A stretch of DNA of 64,000 nt from Apostichopus japonicus. Its lineage: Eukaryota; Echinodermata; Holothuroidea; Aspidochirotida; Stichopodidae. Each line of letters starts with the position of its first letter. The first letter of the stretch is position 1. The position numbers and the translations under genes are program-made. Positions 1-14,300 of this stretch are shown here, one piece after another. The stretch lies in the NCBI RefSeq assembly GCF_037975245.1, contig NC_092564.1:9335984-9399983 (forward strand), in the 5' to 3' direction. The notes below the pieces were generated by a model. It ran no database searches. It was not told the DNA's origin and saw only the letters and a program-made list of their open reading frames with translations.

Positions 1-103
1 CCAATGTTCATTTTGATGCTGTCCCAATGTTCACTTTGATGCTGTCCCAATGTTCATTTTGATGCTGTCCCAATGTTCAATTTTGATGCTGTCCCAACGT
101 TCG
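1..103. repeat. 23-bp minisatellite, cut by the window edge
   Basis: About four and a half copies of a 23-bp unit (CCAATGTTCATTTTGATGCT followed by GTC) run from the first base. The fourth copy has one extra base and the fifth decays. The array probably extends left of the window. The short open frame across it is a by-product of the repeat. Confidence 0.85.
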
Positions 104-3100
104 TTATTGATTTATGGGAAAACTTTCAATCGTGGGGGCGAACTTTCATTTAGTTCGCGCAGTCATTGTTCCTTTTCATCTTTGTTCTTGTCTGTTTGTC
201 TCTTGTTTCATCGTTGTAGTTTTTGCCTAAATGGCCGCCCATAAATACCTCTTAACAACTTAAACAAAGTAAAAGTGAGTTAAATGGCATTTTTTAACGG
301 GTGGCATTAACTGCTGTACGATCCACTTGTAAAATTATACCTTAATTACAACAAATCAACAAAAACACTTATCAATTTTCTAATGTTTATTATTCGACCC
401 AGGTGTGTAAGAATAGTTTTAATTTCTTAAGCCCATGAATAATTGTTTGTTCATGATTGATTATTTTGTTGTCCTGAACGGATTCCAGGAACGCGCAAAA
501 GCTTACAACAGTGTAGAACAAATAAAGAGTGTGCATTATATCAGTTAATCAAGGTCTTTATAATTGTTGGCATTGTGTGGAGATTTCATAGAAACATCTT
601 CTTTCCTTGTCCGTCAGCAGCTGTTCAATTTATTATTGAATGTTAGCTAATAACAATCGGTAAAATGGCGTCTCCTTCAATGTCCAACAGACACCGCACG
701 AACGCAACATGAAGATGATATGTAAATCATTAATCATTCTATTAATATAACCAATAGATCTTTATTGATAATTTTATGTGAGATGAAGATTAAAACTGTA
801 AATGTTTGCACACAAATAATTCAGGCAGGTAAGTTAATTAGCGGATAATTGACCCCATTACAGGTATATTTGAAACTATATAATTGGCATGTACAGTAGA
901 TAACGTCTTAAGGTTGAGATGATGGTTTAACCGCGATCAATGGTTTACCAGCACGGGAACAGTCTACATGTGATAAATCACTGTACATGTATACATAAAG
1001 ACAGTCCAACAAAAAATATAATAATCCTATCATTTTTATTTGTCATATTCAACCAAAGAAACACCTGTCTGGTAAATGGGGATCTCTAATAAAGGACGAT
1101 GTCATACCGGTCCTTTCTAGTTCCGCGAAAGTTGACAAGGTGCAGTGTCTGAATTCACTGAGAATTCCCTTTGAAGAATCTCTGACGAACAGTTCTCTGC
1201 AAAGTAAGAATACACACGCATTAATTCACACATATAGTGTGACAGACGCTGTTTATCACTTATAACTAATACATTTTAGGGACGAAACGTTGCTCATCGT
1301 TCGTTTGGCAAATTTTACACATGACTAGTCGTCCACCAATCAGAAAGCTTGTTCGAGGTATTTTAAATCACGTCCTCTAAAGAGAGTTTACGCTTTGAGC
1401 GTTACTAAAATTATATTCAAGTCTCCGTAATGGAATACGCAGGTCTCATACTTATACATGACTCTTCTCGTAATTATTGAAGAAGAGAACATTTTAAACA
1501 TATTTTCAAGACTAAAAAAATAGATTGAGGTATGTTACAGTGCTATACAAAATCTTTGGAGATATGTAAACAGGATAGATCACGCGCTTTTATACTCAGA
1601 GCCGTAGCTGCAGAAAAAGAACCAATATGACAATTTAGAAATGCCAACTGCAGTGAAAAAAGGCGGAGTCATGAAGTATTATGACTAATATCCAATTTAT
1701 ATTTAGCACGCATACATCATAGCTTCTGTTTTCGAAGTTTCAAATTCTTTTTCAAACTTATAACATCGTCCTTCTTTCCATTTTTGTTGTTTTAAGTTCT
1801 ATTGTTTTTCTAATATTTGTTGTTCTCTATTTTCTCCACCCCTTGCAATCTACTTAGAGGTCACTGTTTATTTGATATTTAGACAATTTAGCAGTTATGT
1901 TGGAAAAGAAATTGTAAAACCACAATCGTAAGAACAACAAGCCAACTTCGAAACATTCTAAATCCGTTCAACGTTACTAGCTTCACCAGAAAAGCTGCTC
2001 TCGGTGCACTGTCGAATATAAACCATATGTTCATATGTATCCTTAACGTACGTGTTTGAAAAAGGAATACAAGGTGCGTTGAGCAGGTCGTTTGGATTCA
2101 GTCAAGTTAATGTTATGTATACCAAACTAACGCGCGTGCGAGGTGATTAGCTCGCCTCGAACGGAATCTCCAATCATTATGTTTGTGCCAAGCGCTTGCG
2201 TACGAAGTTGTTCAAGTCACCAGAAATTGCCAATGTTTATACATTTAACTTCTTTTATATAATACACTGTTACTAGCATAGGAACCACACATTTGCCACT
2301 ATTTTACCAGACGACAAGTTCACATTACGAAACCGTTTTAGTTTGGCGGCTCGAGTTGTAAGGTTTTGATAATATTGAGACCAGTTGAACACTTCTCTGA
2401 CTGACTGGAGCCTCTCAGTCGATCGCACTGATAGTTTACACGGACCGCAACATTTAAAACAGAAATGTGATCCAATAGTAATACTTATAGTTAAGAATAT
2501 TTCCAATAGTGCCTAAGAAATAGGGTCTAAGAAAGTGCCATCCTGAATAGACGTAAATGACCGATCCACTGCCATGCTAAACAGCACGCTTCTGAATCTG
2601 AATATAAACAATAGCTTAACCACATATTCAGTTACACTTGTTACTCACAGATCTTTCAATATGTTTTCTATGTGTAATCTTCTTAAATGATAACTTTAGG
2701 CACAAAATTCATTTTGATATGTTATAGACCGATAAAAGACACCGCAATCACTTTAAGTTGTATTTCTATAACACGTTTAGTTTAGCGAAATATCCCTTTA
2801 AACAAGTTAGTTTCATCAATTAAAGTGAACGGACTATTTCGTATAAGACACAGACAGGGTCAGTTCCACAGATGCAACACAAAACACAATGAGAAAACCA
2901 TAAGACTTGTATGGGCTTAAATGGCGTGCTTTCATCGTGGTACACAGTTTTAAAGGACAATTGGTGTCTAATGGCATTCAAGGGCGCTCTGTGTTTATAT
3001 GAAGTTAACACAAATATCGTGATTGAGTTATTAGAATTTATTATGCACGTTTCGAGAAGGTTTGCATTTAGATCTTCATAACATTTAGACTTCGGTGTAT

Positions 3101-5170
3101 AGTGCTGGAACTCTTCTAATATGTCCACGTGCTGCACTGCCCTTACTACACGGCGGCATTCACTTCAGCCGGAGTTTCTTGGATTAACATTTCAGTGACT
3201 AACATATTACTGTATGAAGTTTAAGAAAACGACATGTTACCCACCTGCTCAAGCGCATTTATGTTAACTCATGAAAGGGTCCCCCCCCACACCCACAAAG
3301 AGAGAGAGAGGTGGGTGGAGAGATGGACTGAAAGTAAGTCACTTGTTGTGCGGCTAACTTAACGGATTACTTAACCGACGGATATGTTATGTCCTTCCTT
3401 TATTACACCTTTGCATACGTGACAGCAATAATTTATCTGATTTTGTGATAAACTCAAAAACAATGAAAAGATCGATAACATATGCGGAACTTACTTGTTA
3501 AAAATAACTATTTAGCGATCACATCTGTTTATACATATGCAGTCAGATATCGATTCGTTACTCTTATTTGAAGGTCCCAACATAAAAACACTTCCATTGA
3601 TCCGTGAATACGATTTTTTTTTTGTCGCGTTAACTCCATCCCGCAAAATCGTTAAAAAAAGTTGATTTCTACTTTTTAGTGGAATCGATCCTAAAGTTGA
3701 AGTAATTTTTTTTTTTGCTCTTGCACAACTGTCGCACAATCGCCTTTCCCTGGTAGGGGGTTTAAATCAGCAGGAAGAACGTAGGAGTGTAATTAATAAG
3801 GACGTGACGTAAAACGTTAAATGAAAGAATACGGTCGCTAGAGAATTACATTATGGATTCAAATTACCCATAATCCAATTCAAGGTCAAATACTCTCCCT
3901 CTGTTGGTGAAGATCCACAAGTGACTTGAGAGGGTGGTAAAGCCATTGCTAAACCAAGTTTGAATACTATACAGTTTATGTTTGCATGAGCCATTGATCA
4001 TATAGCAACCTGCATGAATCAAGTACAAAATATATCATGAATGTTTAACTTCAGTCCCCTTTGTCTGAATGGATATGCGATTCTCAGTCAAATACTCTCC
4101 CTCTCGAAAAGCGACCCGTGGGCCAAATTCGACCGGCGACAATTTTCATATCGGCCCCGTCAACAAAAACAAAAATGTTCTACAATCTTGCAATGATCGG
4201 GTATGCGGGTCCTTCAGGCCTTTCTGGACCTCTAAAGCACATCGAACGTCACTCTGTGTTGCTCACCATGTTTAGGAAGTGTTGAAGGACTTGTTTGTCC
4301 GGTTTCGAAGGACTAGGGCTCGGCTGCATGTGCAAAAAAACCCGACTAAGTCTCGGTTCTGAAGGATTCGGACAGTCAGGACTCCAGGACTCGAATCGAG
4401 GCAAAAGTCAGGCAAATTAAGCCTACCATATTTATTTTGACTGATCCCAAATTATACATACTAGTTCAAATCGTCACACTGCTGTATTCCGCTCCGTCAT
4501 CTGAATATCGCAAGTAACATAATTTATCTTAAGTTTCATTAAGAAAATTACGCAGATTTTCGCGTAAAGTTGTTGCATCTTTGGCTTTTATCAATTACCG
4601 TTATCTTGTAACAATATCGATATAATAATTTAGAATTGACACGTCAGCTTAACAGTGGTCCCGTAAGATATATTTCCTTCCATTGTATGCACTTTACAAT
4701 AACACTTTCTTTTGTTTCACTTCAAGACCGGTCTCTAATACCCTAGTGCTTTGCCATCGGCCGATCATGCCTATACTCCAATGTCCTACTAGTACCCCCT
4801 TCCATCCCAATGCCGCACCGTCAACAGGGACTGGTAACAGGTCCCCTTGTTAGAGAGTTTTGGTATGGTTGAGCCAGAACTAGCATCCCGCTTGTGCTTT
4901 AGTTTGTGTAAGTCGAATATAAAAATGAAGAAGAAGATTGTTAACTACAGTAGCGATTCAAATTTTGTGAGTATATCGCAAAAAAAAACAAACAAACAAA
5001 TAACGAAGTCACAGCCATTGTGACTATTTCTGTGGTTGACTGGAAATTCATATCTTTTTATTCTTTTTTTTTTAATAAGCAAATGGTTTCTTAGACCAAG
5101 TGCGGATTGCATATCAATTTTCTCCTTTATTAAAAAAGGAAAGAAAGAACAAAGCATTTAATTTCCCTCG
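104..5170. other. Intergenic sequence, no gene recognised
   Basis: This is AT-rich sequence with only short random frames on both strands. I see no splice-flanked conserved coding segment, RNA gene or complete transposon. Small features are a C-run followed by an AG dinucleotide run near 3281-3310 and several A or T runs. Confidence 0.55.
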
Positions 5171-5256
5171 GTGGGGTTGGGGTGGTTGGGGTGGGGTGGG
5201 GTGGGGTTGGGGTGGGTGGGGTTGGGTGGGTGGGGTGGGGTTGGGTGGGATGGGGT
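5171..5256 (+). repeat. G-rich (GGGGTGG/GGGGTTGG) tract, G-quadruplex candidate
   Basis: About 86 bases consist almost only of GGGG and GGG runs separated by T or TT on the plus strand, enough for several overlapping intramolecular quadruplexes. It ends about 400 bp before the signal-peptide start codon at 5662. A separate run of about 17 G lies at 5391-5407. A role in transcription is possible but inferred from position only. Confidence 0.7.
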
Positions 5257-5661
5257 GTCTGTATCCAGAGCGGTTAGCCGAAATGAGTGATACGATAAAA
5301 GGAATAAAGATTCATAAAACTTGTAGATGCCAAAGAAGTCGATAGAATGCATACTGGAAACGGAGATCCATGAAACCAGGATCATGGATCGGGGGGGGGG
5401 GGGGGGACATCAAACACAAATAAAAAAAATCATACTAAGAAAAGGCTTACTAGTTTAAGGTCACAGTATTGGTCAATTGTGAATAGTTTGACAGAACAGA
5501 ATTGCGCAAGCGTCGTTTAGCACCGATCTGTTATTTGTCAGCTAGAAATCGTTATGCCAAAGGTCAATCTAAGTGTTTGTTGAAATAGTCATGTTTCATC
5601 TGCGAATTGTCACAATTGCTTCGTGTTAAGGAGAGAAACGTTTAGAAACAACGAGAGCACC

Positions 5662-5713
5662 ATGAATTACTTATTGGGGCTTTTGCTGGCGTCCTTTGTT
5701 AGCCAATCTATTG
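5662..5713 (+). CDS. HYR protein exon 1: signal peptide
   Basis: The ATG sits in a good context (GCACCATGA) and encodes MNYLLGLLLASFVSQSI plus the first base of a Gly codon, a compact hydrophobic signal peptide. The donor is TTG/GTATGT. The phase-1 end matches the phase-1 acceptor of the TIL-like exon at 7849. No TATA box was recognised upstream. A second in-frame start at 7794 is possible (see findings). Confidence 0.75.
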
Positions 5714-8700
5714 GTATGTACCTTATCTTTGTCATTCTTGATTAATTATGAATATGTTATTTATTTAATTATGTTGACAGATATTTTAAACAAAAGCGTG
5801 TTTGATAGTGTGTAATGTATCAAAGGAAACCCATTTTTCAGTAGGATAATTTTTCAACAGTTGCAAAAATCTTGCTTTTGTCTTTCCAAGTTGTTTTGTC
5901 TGCTCAGTTTATCTTTTCATAATAAATTTCCAATTATTTTAAACCGTCTTGTCTTGTCTTCTTATTATAATCTCGTCTGAAACAAAAAAATCGTACATGT
6001 AATTAACGTGTTTTTTACTCTACTTTGAAACGATCAGCATATGCATTCAATACATTCCATTGGAGAAAACGTATTGAATATTTTGCCGTATCATTTGCAT
6101 TAACAATTAAAAGATGGGAGAAAAACATTCCTAACAAAGTCCATTTTACCTAACAGCTGATTTCAAGTTATTGTTTTCATATTTTAATTCAATTGTCAAA
6201 GTATCAGAAGTTGTGTTTAACCATTCTCCTGCAAAAGATATAACTATCATATTTAATGTACAACACCTCAAAATGTATCTTACTGATTTTGTTTTTATAG
6301 TTTCCATTAATATTGCCAAACTTTTTGCTTGTAGTATGAACTGCTGTAGTATATTTCTACTTTCGTGTTGTATGTTGAGCAACCTTTAGCAAGGTGCTAA
6401 AGTATAGATCAGAAAGCATGCATGTTTAGATCTTTTGTTTTCCGCTTCCCGGTGAATCGTCATAATAAAGAAAATGCCACATAGTTTGTAGGTATTTTCA
6501 TTTTCAAAAAAATCTATATGTCGTCGTTTAATGATCTAAATATATGGCTGCATGCAACGTTTCGAAAACTCTACTTAATATGGAATAACAAAACATGTAT
6601 GTCTTTGATGGGATGTTTTCACTTGGTCTAAGTACACATGTTAGGTCATTAACAAGGAAAGCCAAGAAATGAATACCGTTGGAGGTATCACACGAATATC
6701 AGGCCAGTAGCAAGGCCGCGGCACAGGTCAAAATGGGCCCCACCATTCCAATGCAGACTAATGCTCCTCCCCAATTTGACACCACTTAATACAAAAAAAA
6801 CAAGACACACGCACAACGCACACGAATATCGAGTCCCGCCATAATATAATACACTATACAGAATTGTCCGAGACAAAAATCAAACTCAAATATAGATGCT
6901 ACAAAGATGGCATTGTTGGCACCTGGATTCGACATTAGCATAGGCAGTATCATTTATAGGGATACTCCGGTAGTGGCAGACAATTTGCCACTTATAAAGA
7001 AATTAATATATGTTGACAGGCAAAAACCCTCGTTTTCCGTATTTCAAAGCTTCGTGAAAATGCAACATTTGGTAGAAAATATTATTTCCCCTTGTGATTA
7101 AGTGAGTCAAATAAAACGAAGCTCAATTAGTAATGATGACATCATTCACTTTGTTGTTGCCAGATACATTTACCCAAAAAAAAAAACACTAAATTTGACA
7201 AATTCATTAATTCGCAAAAGGCAATTACGAAGTTGTTGTTGAACCTTCATAGCCTATACAGAAACGTTGGATCATTTTTGTAGCAATCAACTTCAGCCAA
7301 CTGTCTGTGTCACTTTACCCACTTTTCTCAGATAATCTCATGAGACTATGTAGACGTATCAGCTTCATAAATCTATGCCATTCACATTGAAAAATCTGTA
7401 TATACATATCATATTATGACAATATTCCCGCAGTCCCAGAATGTAAAAGCAAAAGTTCTCCGGGTGAGTTCTTCCCAAGTTTTAAATACAAACAGAAAGA
7501 AAAAAAAGAAGGAAAAAGACGAAATGACACTGACATGTGCAAAGTATTATAAAATCGATACAACACTGAGATTAATTGGGGATGTTTTAAACCTAATCCA
7601 CATTTTCCATGTGAGTAGAGTTGGCACAGATTTTGACTACTCAATGCCGATTTCTGGATAAATTCATGACCACTGATTCCAGCCAATGACCTATTTATGT
7701 TTCCATTCTCTCGGTATTTTTCAACTGAAAAAAGTGGCATATGGAATGTGAAAGTAAATCACAATATCAGTTCACTTGTGAAGCCAACGTGATATGCTCT
7801 TCCCCTTATCACTTTGGACTCAGTTACTTGTTTTCCTCCTATTAATAGGTACACTTGATTGCCCAGGAGATTTGGTCTTCAAGAGGTGCGACTCATACGT
7901 ATCGGAAAATGGGTTCAATAATGCGAAAACGTGCGCATATCCCAACGGCGATCCTAACCGGTTATACGACTGCAAAACCGAACCAGTTATTTGCATATGT
8001 CCAGAAGGAACTACCCTGTCGGAAGCGGACGGAACTGAATGTATAGAGCAGTGTGGTGAGTAGCCTATGATATTGTGGTCATATTGGTCTGTATATAGAG
8101 GACTGCATGCCAATCTTTCACTTTTTAAGAAGACTAATTTGATATGAGTACCCATAATCCACTAAACATCATGTGTGAAAGAGTTTATCGGTCAGTCTAC
8201 GAAACATTATATGATACTGCACTATCATGACAGAAAGGTTTCTGCAAATTACCATCAATCTGACAGAAATATGTGATAAATTAATATGCAAGAAACCGCT
8301 TCATTATATCTACATACATATTTGTGTAAGGTATGTAACGTATTTAGAGAATGCTTAGCATCGGTGCAGGCAGAGCAGCCCGTGCATGATCTGTTCTTTC
8401 TTTGTGGTTTAACATACATGTATATATATATAAAGTTGGTTAGCATCATGTTTGATCTCTAGAGTAAGGCAAAATATGTCACCAAAAACAGAACTAGTAT
8501 TGTTCGATACAGGTGATTAACGCCTACAGTGGAATTACGATCTTCCTTACCGGTTTCGAACCTCTGGACACACAATCAGCGTCCATAGCCTAGTGGTTAG
8601 GGTGTCCGCGTACAGAGCGGGAGGCCCGTGGTTCGAGTCCCGGTGGAGGCTGAAAGTTTTTTCACTGTTCTTGATTTTCCAACTCATTACGATTTTCATT

Positions 8701-11225
8701 TATATATATTCATTTGCCTTTGTCGTTTACCTCCATTGCATAAACATAAAGTCTGTTCAAAGTATCTCTTTCGAGATCCGGCTTTAGGAATCACAAATGA
8801 TTTTCGAGTTGGTTAGCATCATGTTTGATCTCTAGAGTAAGGCAAAATATGTCACCAAAAACAGAACTAGTATTGTTCGATACAGGTGATTAACGCCTAC
8901 AGTGGAATTACGATCTTCCTTACCGGTTTCGAACCTCTGGACATACAATCAGCGTCCATAGCCTAGTGGTTAGGGTGTCCGCGTACAGAGCGGGAGGCCC
9001 GTGGTTCGAATCCCGGTGGAGGCTGAAAGTTTTTTCACTGTTCTTGATTTTCCAACTCATTACGATTTTCATATATATATAAAGATATATATATATAAAA
9101 ATATATATCTGCTATGGATAGAAAATTCGACATAAATACATGTTTTTCGTCTGTCAGCTATTTGCTTCCTTTGTAGAAGGAACACACATTTCATTACGAT
9201 TGTTCTTAATTGCTACAATTTATAGACACAACACCCCCTGTACTGACTTGTCCAAATATAAGAGAGCCAGCCCCAGGAAATGATTTTCAGAAGGCGGTGG
9301 AGTTTGCCGATGCAGGCTGTACAGATGATTCCGGTTCTTACACATTTACCTGTAATCGCGAGACTGGTTCGATGTTTTCAATATGGGAAACGGAGTCCGT
9401 ATCTTGCTCGTGTACTGATGGGTCAGATAATACGGCAGATTGTACTTTTACTGTCGAAGTTTTCGGTAAGGTTGTCAATGTTTTAAACGGTTTCATTATA
9501 CATGATACCACATTTGAAAGAAACTTCTCACAATAAATGTTGCAAGTTAATCAGGAGTAGGCAATCCGGGTTCCCCACTTATTCGCAGCAAAGAGTGTAG
9601 TAGGTTGATGTCTATTTTCTATGTCTATTTTTTACCGTTGACGTAAAGTATGGGCAAAATTCATGTCTTAAGTATGCAAACTTGGCGCCAAAAAAAAACC
9701 CCAAAAAAGGGATTTGTTGTAAGTTGCTATTCGAAAGCACCGTACGGCGTACTTATCACTACATTCATAAGCTCCACTGAAGGTAGAATCAAAATAATTT
9801 GAAAAATGGCGCACACTTTATTATTTATGTACTTAATGAGGAAATGTTTCATGTTTTGTTACGTCCAGTGTGTTTCCGAAATGTCACTTAAGCTTGAAAT
9901 AACAATAAAAATTGAAGAAAAGAGAATTTTATATTTTGAAATTGCGTTGGACTGGAATTCACAAGTTTAAAAGCTCAATTCTGCTAGTGTTATAGAGTCT
10001 ATGGTACAACGACAAATGCTTCCACAATCGTTCCTTTACTGAGAATACCCTAGCAGAGCAAAAACCCTACCGTGTATAATTAAATTATATTATTAAATGA
10101 AGTTAGATGTTATCATAAGCATTCAAACATCCAACATCCAACAACAAGTGAATTATAACTATATGTGGAGTCAGTTTGATACAACAAATGGGTGTTAACA
10201 TACTCGCGGACTCCGTTGTTTCTCATCATTCAGTTAGACTGTACGTCTTGTTAACTTTACACTCATTGTGCCCAAAACACCGTCATTCTAAAACTGATGA
10301 TGGATGTGAAGATACTCCGCTATACACAACATGCCCCGCTCGTGACACTGGTAGCTCCACTTGTCATGCAGACATGATACTGGTAGCTCCACTTGTCATG
10401 CAGACATGATACTGGTAGCTCCACTTGTCATGCAGACATGATACTGGTAGCTCCACTTGTCATGCAGACATGGTACTGGTAGCTCCACTTGTCATACAGA
10501 CATGATACTGGTAGCTCCACTTGTCATGCAGACATGATACTGGTAGCTCCACTTGCCATACAGACATGATACTGGTAGCTCCACTTGTCATGCAGACATG
10601 ATACTGGTAGCTCCACTTGTCATGCAGACATGATACTGGTAGCTCCACTTGCCATACAGACATGATACTGGTAGCTCCCTTTGCCATACAGACATAACAC
10701 TGGTAGCTTCACTTGTATAATAATAATAATAATGATAATTATAATAATAATAATAATAACAATAATCATAATAACAATCATAATAATAATAAATAATAAC
10801 AATAATAATAACTATAATGATAATAATAGCAAGATTAGTATTAATAATAATATAAATAATAATAATTATATTAATAATAATATTATTAGTAATAATGATA
10901 ATAATAATAAGAAGAATAATAGTAATAATAGTTATAATAATAATAATAAAATGATAATTATAATAATAAAAATAATAATAATAATATTCAAACTGAGACC
11001 ATAGAACACTTGTTCTGGTCCTGTTATGTCACCTCTAGCCTTCATTTAGACTGTGAGCAAAGGTTTTTTGGGCGGCAGTTTATTTTTTCGAAAAGAGATT
11101 TAAACATTGAAGTACATTAAACTGTTTACATTATGATGTCCGTGTATGAATTATGTAACATACGTACTGTATTTCATGAATTATATCTGAATAAATGAGA
11201 TGGCAAAAAATATATGATAATAATA

Positions 11226-11321
<96 letters not shown>

Positions 11322-14300
11322 TTTTTTTCATCCTACGTTTATTTCAACTATACATTAGTATACAAATATCGTATCCATTCAAAAATAGCAAAAGTTAAAT
11401 AACAATGAAGTTGAGCAATACCATGCAGTATAATAACGACCAACGTGGCGGATAGAAAACAAATAAATATGATAAGAACAATAACAAGAAGTACTACAAT
11501 TTATAGAAAAACTACAAGAATCCCAGACTTACTACGAAAATATTACAACGAATAGCAGCAAAATATAAGAATTGAGGATGCGGAATTTGCGAAAATATTA
11601 AATATTTGAGATATTTATTAATGAGGAGAAAGCATCCTTGAGTTCCTCGAAATTAATTTTATTCTTATTATTCTTTTTGTTTTTTTCCGAGATTCGGACC
11701 TTGACCAAAGCCTTTATCGTTCAAATGGTTGCATTCCAGATCCTTATTTTACTGATTTACAAAATCCCATAGTAGAGGTTGATAATTAATTGGCTTGTGA
11801 GGGTAGGCTTTGTCTAGATGAATACACCCAAGCCCTCGAAGCGTTGAAAAACGACAAGGCGCCAGGTAGCGATGGTCTTTCGGCCAATTTTTATAAAAAG
11901 TTCTGGGATTCAATCGGTGAATTAGTTCTAGAGTCTCTTAATCATGGCTTTGATAAATGTAGTTTTTCCACTGAGCAATCGAGGGGTATTATCACTCTTA
12001 TCCTTAAACCTACGAAAGACCCCATGTCCCTGCAGAATTATCGCCCTTTTACTTTATTGAACACTGACTATAAGATCGGTGCTAAAGCTATTGCCACCAG
12101 GCTGAAAACTGTAATTCAATCTCTTATTGGCCCTCATCAAACTGGTTTTTTTCAAAAGACAGATTTATCGGTGAAAACATAAGATTTGTTTTAGATTTAA
12201 TATATTACGCGGCAGAGCGAGATATTCCTGGCTTCATTTTCATGATAGATTTTGAAAAAGCTTTCGGTAAGCTTGAGTGGGATTTTATTAATGAGACACT
12301 ATCCTTTTTCAATTTTGGTACCAGTTTTAAAAAGTGGGTGAATGTGTTTTACAAAAATACTACTGCTTGTGTATGTAACAACGGTTTTCCACTGGTTTTT
12401 TTCACTTGAGAGAGGAGTAAGGCAGGGATGCCCGCTAAGTCCTTATTTATTTATTCTTGCAGCGGAAGTTTGTGCATTAAAAATTCAAAATTACCACTAC
12501 ATAAGAGGGATCACAATTAATAATAAGGAAGTCAGGATCATGCAATACGCTGATGACACAACTCTCTTTCTCGATAATAGAAGAAACTCTTTAAAGGAGG
12601 CATTGAACATTCTTAATCAACTGAGACTTGCTTCCGGATTGACAATTAATTTAACCAAATCGAGTATTTTCCGCTTGCAGAGAAAAAGAGGACGAGTATT
12701 CGAGTTAACTTTTGAAACTGTATCAACAATGTGCTATGAAAATCGAATACAGTTCTGTAGTAACTATACTGACACAAATGTATTCGACATTTCATCATGT
12801 AAGCCTATACTTGAGAGGGATACAACTATACTAGATATCATAATTCGGTCCAAAAGCGGACCTTATATAGCCGTGAACTGATGTGTGCTCACACTTTACT
12901 GAGACTGTTTGTCCCTTTCAATTTCACACTCGTTTTATTCAAACACCGTAATCCACAATGAATTTAATCATAAACGATTTATGTACAGACGAGACTCCGC
13001 CCGTCGCAGAATGTCCCGACAGCATGACAAGGACAGCTCCAGATGAATCAAATAGTTTGTCTGTCGATTTTGACGAATCCCCACGATGTACTGATAACTC
13101 TGGTGCAGAAATTACTCCTCTATGTGATGCTGCTGACGGGTCTGTGTTCTCGATTGGTGAAAGAGAAGTTACATGCAGTTGCACTGATGCAGCCGACCTT
13201 GAGGACTCATGTAAATTCACGGTAACAGTTGTAGGTAGGTGTCCAGATCTACTCATTTCCTCAAGATAAAATAAGATGTAAACCAGAAGAGGACGAGAAA
13301 TGGAAGGTTTTCGACTTATTTTTTATCAGCGCAGAATGTCATGTCTCAATGCTGACACTATATTATGTATGAATCGAAAGTTGAACTGAACCAAATGTAC
13401 AGAGATTCATGATACTGAATTTGGAAAAGTATTGCAGAGAAAAAGAGGACGAGTATTCGAGTTAACTTTTGAAACTGTATCAACAATGTGCTATGAAAAT
13501 CGAGTAGAGTTCTGTAGTAACTATACTGACACAAATGTATTCGACATTTCATCTTGTAAGCCTATACTTGAGAGGGATACAACTATACTAGATATCATAA
13601 TTCGGTCAAAAAGCGGACCTTATATAGCCGTGAACTGATATGTGCTCACACTTTACTGAGACTGTTTGTCCCTTTCAATTTCACACTCGTTTTACTCAAA
13701 CACCGTAATCCACAATGAATTTAATCATAAACGATTTATGTACAGACGAGACTCCGCCCGTCGCAGAATGTCCCGACAGCATGACAAGGACAGCTCCAGA
13801 TGAATCAAATAGTTTGTCTGTCGATTTCGACGAATCCCCACGATGTACTGATAACTCTGGTGCAGAAATTACTCCTCTCTGTGATGCTGCTGACGGGTCT
13901 GTGTTCTCGATTGGTGAAAGAGAAGTTACATGCAGTTGCACTGATGCAGCCGACCTTGAGGACTCATGTAAATTCACGGTAACAGTTGTAGGTAGGTGTC
14001 CAGATCTACTCATTTCCTCAAGATAAAATAAGATGTAAACCAGAAGAGGACGAGAAATGGAAGGTTTTCGACTTATTTTTTATCAGCGCAGAATGTCATG
14101 TCTCAATGCTGACACTATATTATGTATGAATCGAAAGTTGAACTGAACCAAATGTACAGAGATTTATGATACTGAATTTGGAAAAGTATTGCAGAGAAAA
14201 AGAGGACGAGTATTCGAGTTAACTTTTGAAACTGTATCAACAATGTGCTATGAAAATTGAATACAGTTCTGTAGTAACTATACTGACACAAATGTATTCG

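Larger units (their letters stand above)
8434..9090 (+). repeat. Tandem duplication (offset 373 bp) carrying two tRNA-derived SINE copies
   Basis: The segment starting AGTTGGTTAGCATCATG at 8434 recurs at 8807 and stays almost identical for about 265 bp. The second copy ends in a TA-rich tail. Each half carries one SINE (8579-8710 and 8952-9090). It lies in intron 2 of the HYR gene. The near identity suggests a recent local duplication, not two independent insertions. Confidence 0.85.

Noticed and set aside
8579-8650. A functional tRNA gene
   Set aside because: A and B boxes are good, but the T stem mispairs and the same head with the same tail recurs, as expected for a SINE.
10681-11402. Asn/Ile- and Tyr/Ile-repeat proteins
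   Set aside because: They are translations of TAA and TA microsatellites.
12958-12988. ATG and MNLIINDLCT residues upstream of each array HYR exon
   Set aside because: This is intron sequence read through the acceptor TTATGTACAG. The HYR homology begins exactly after the AG.
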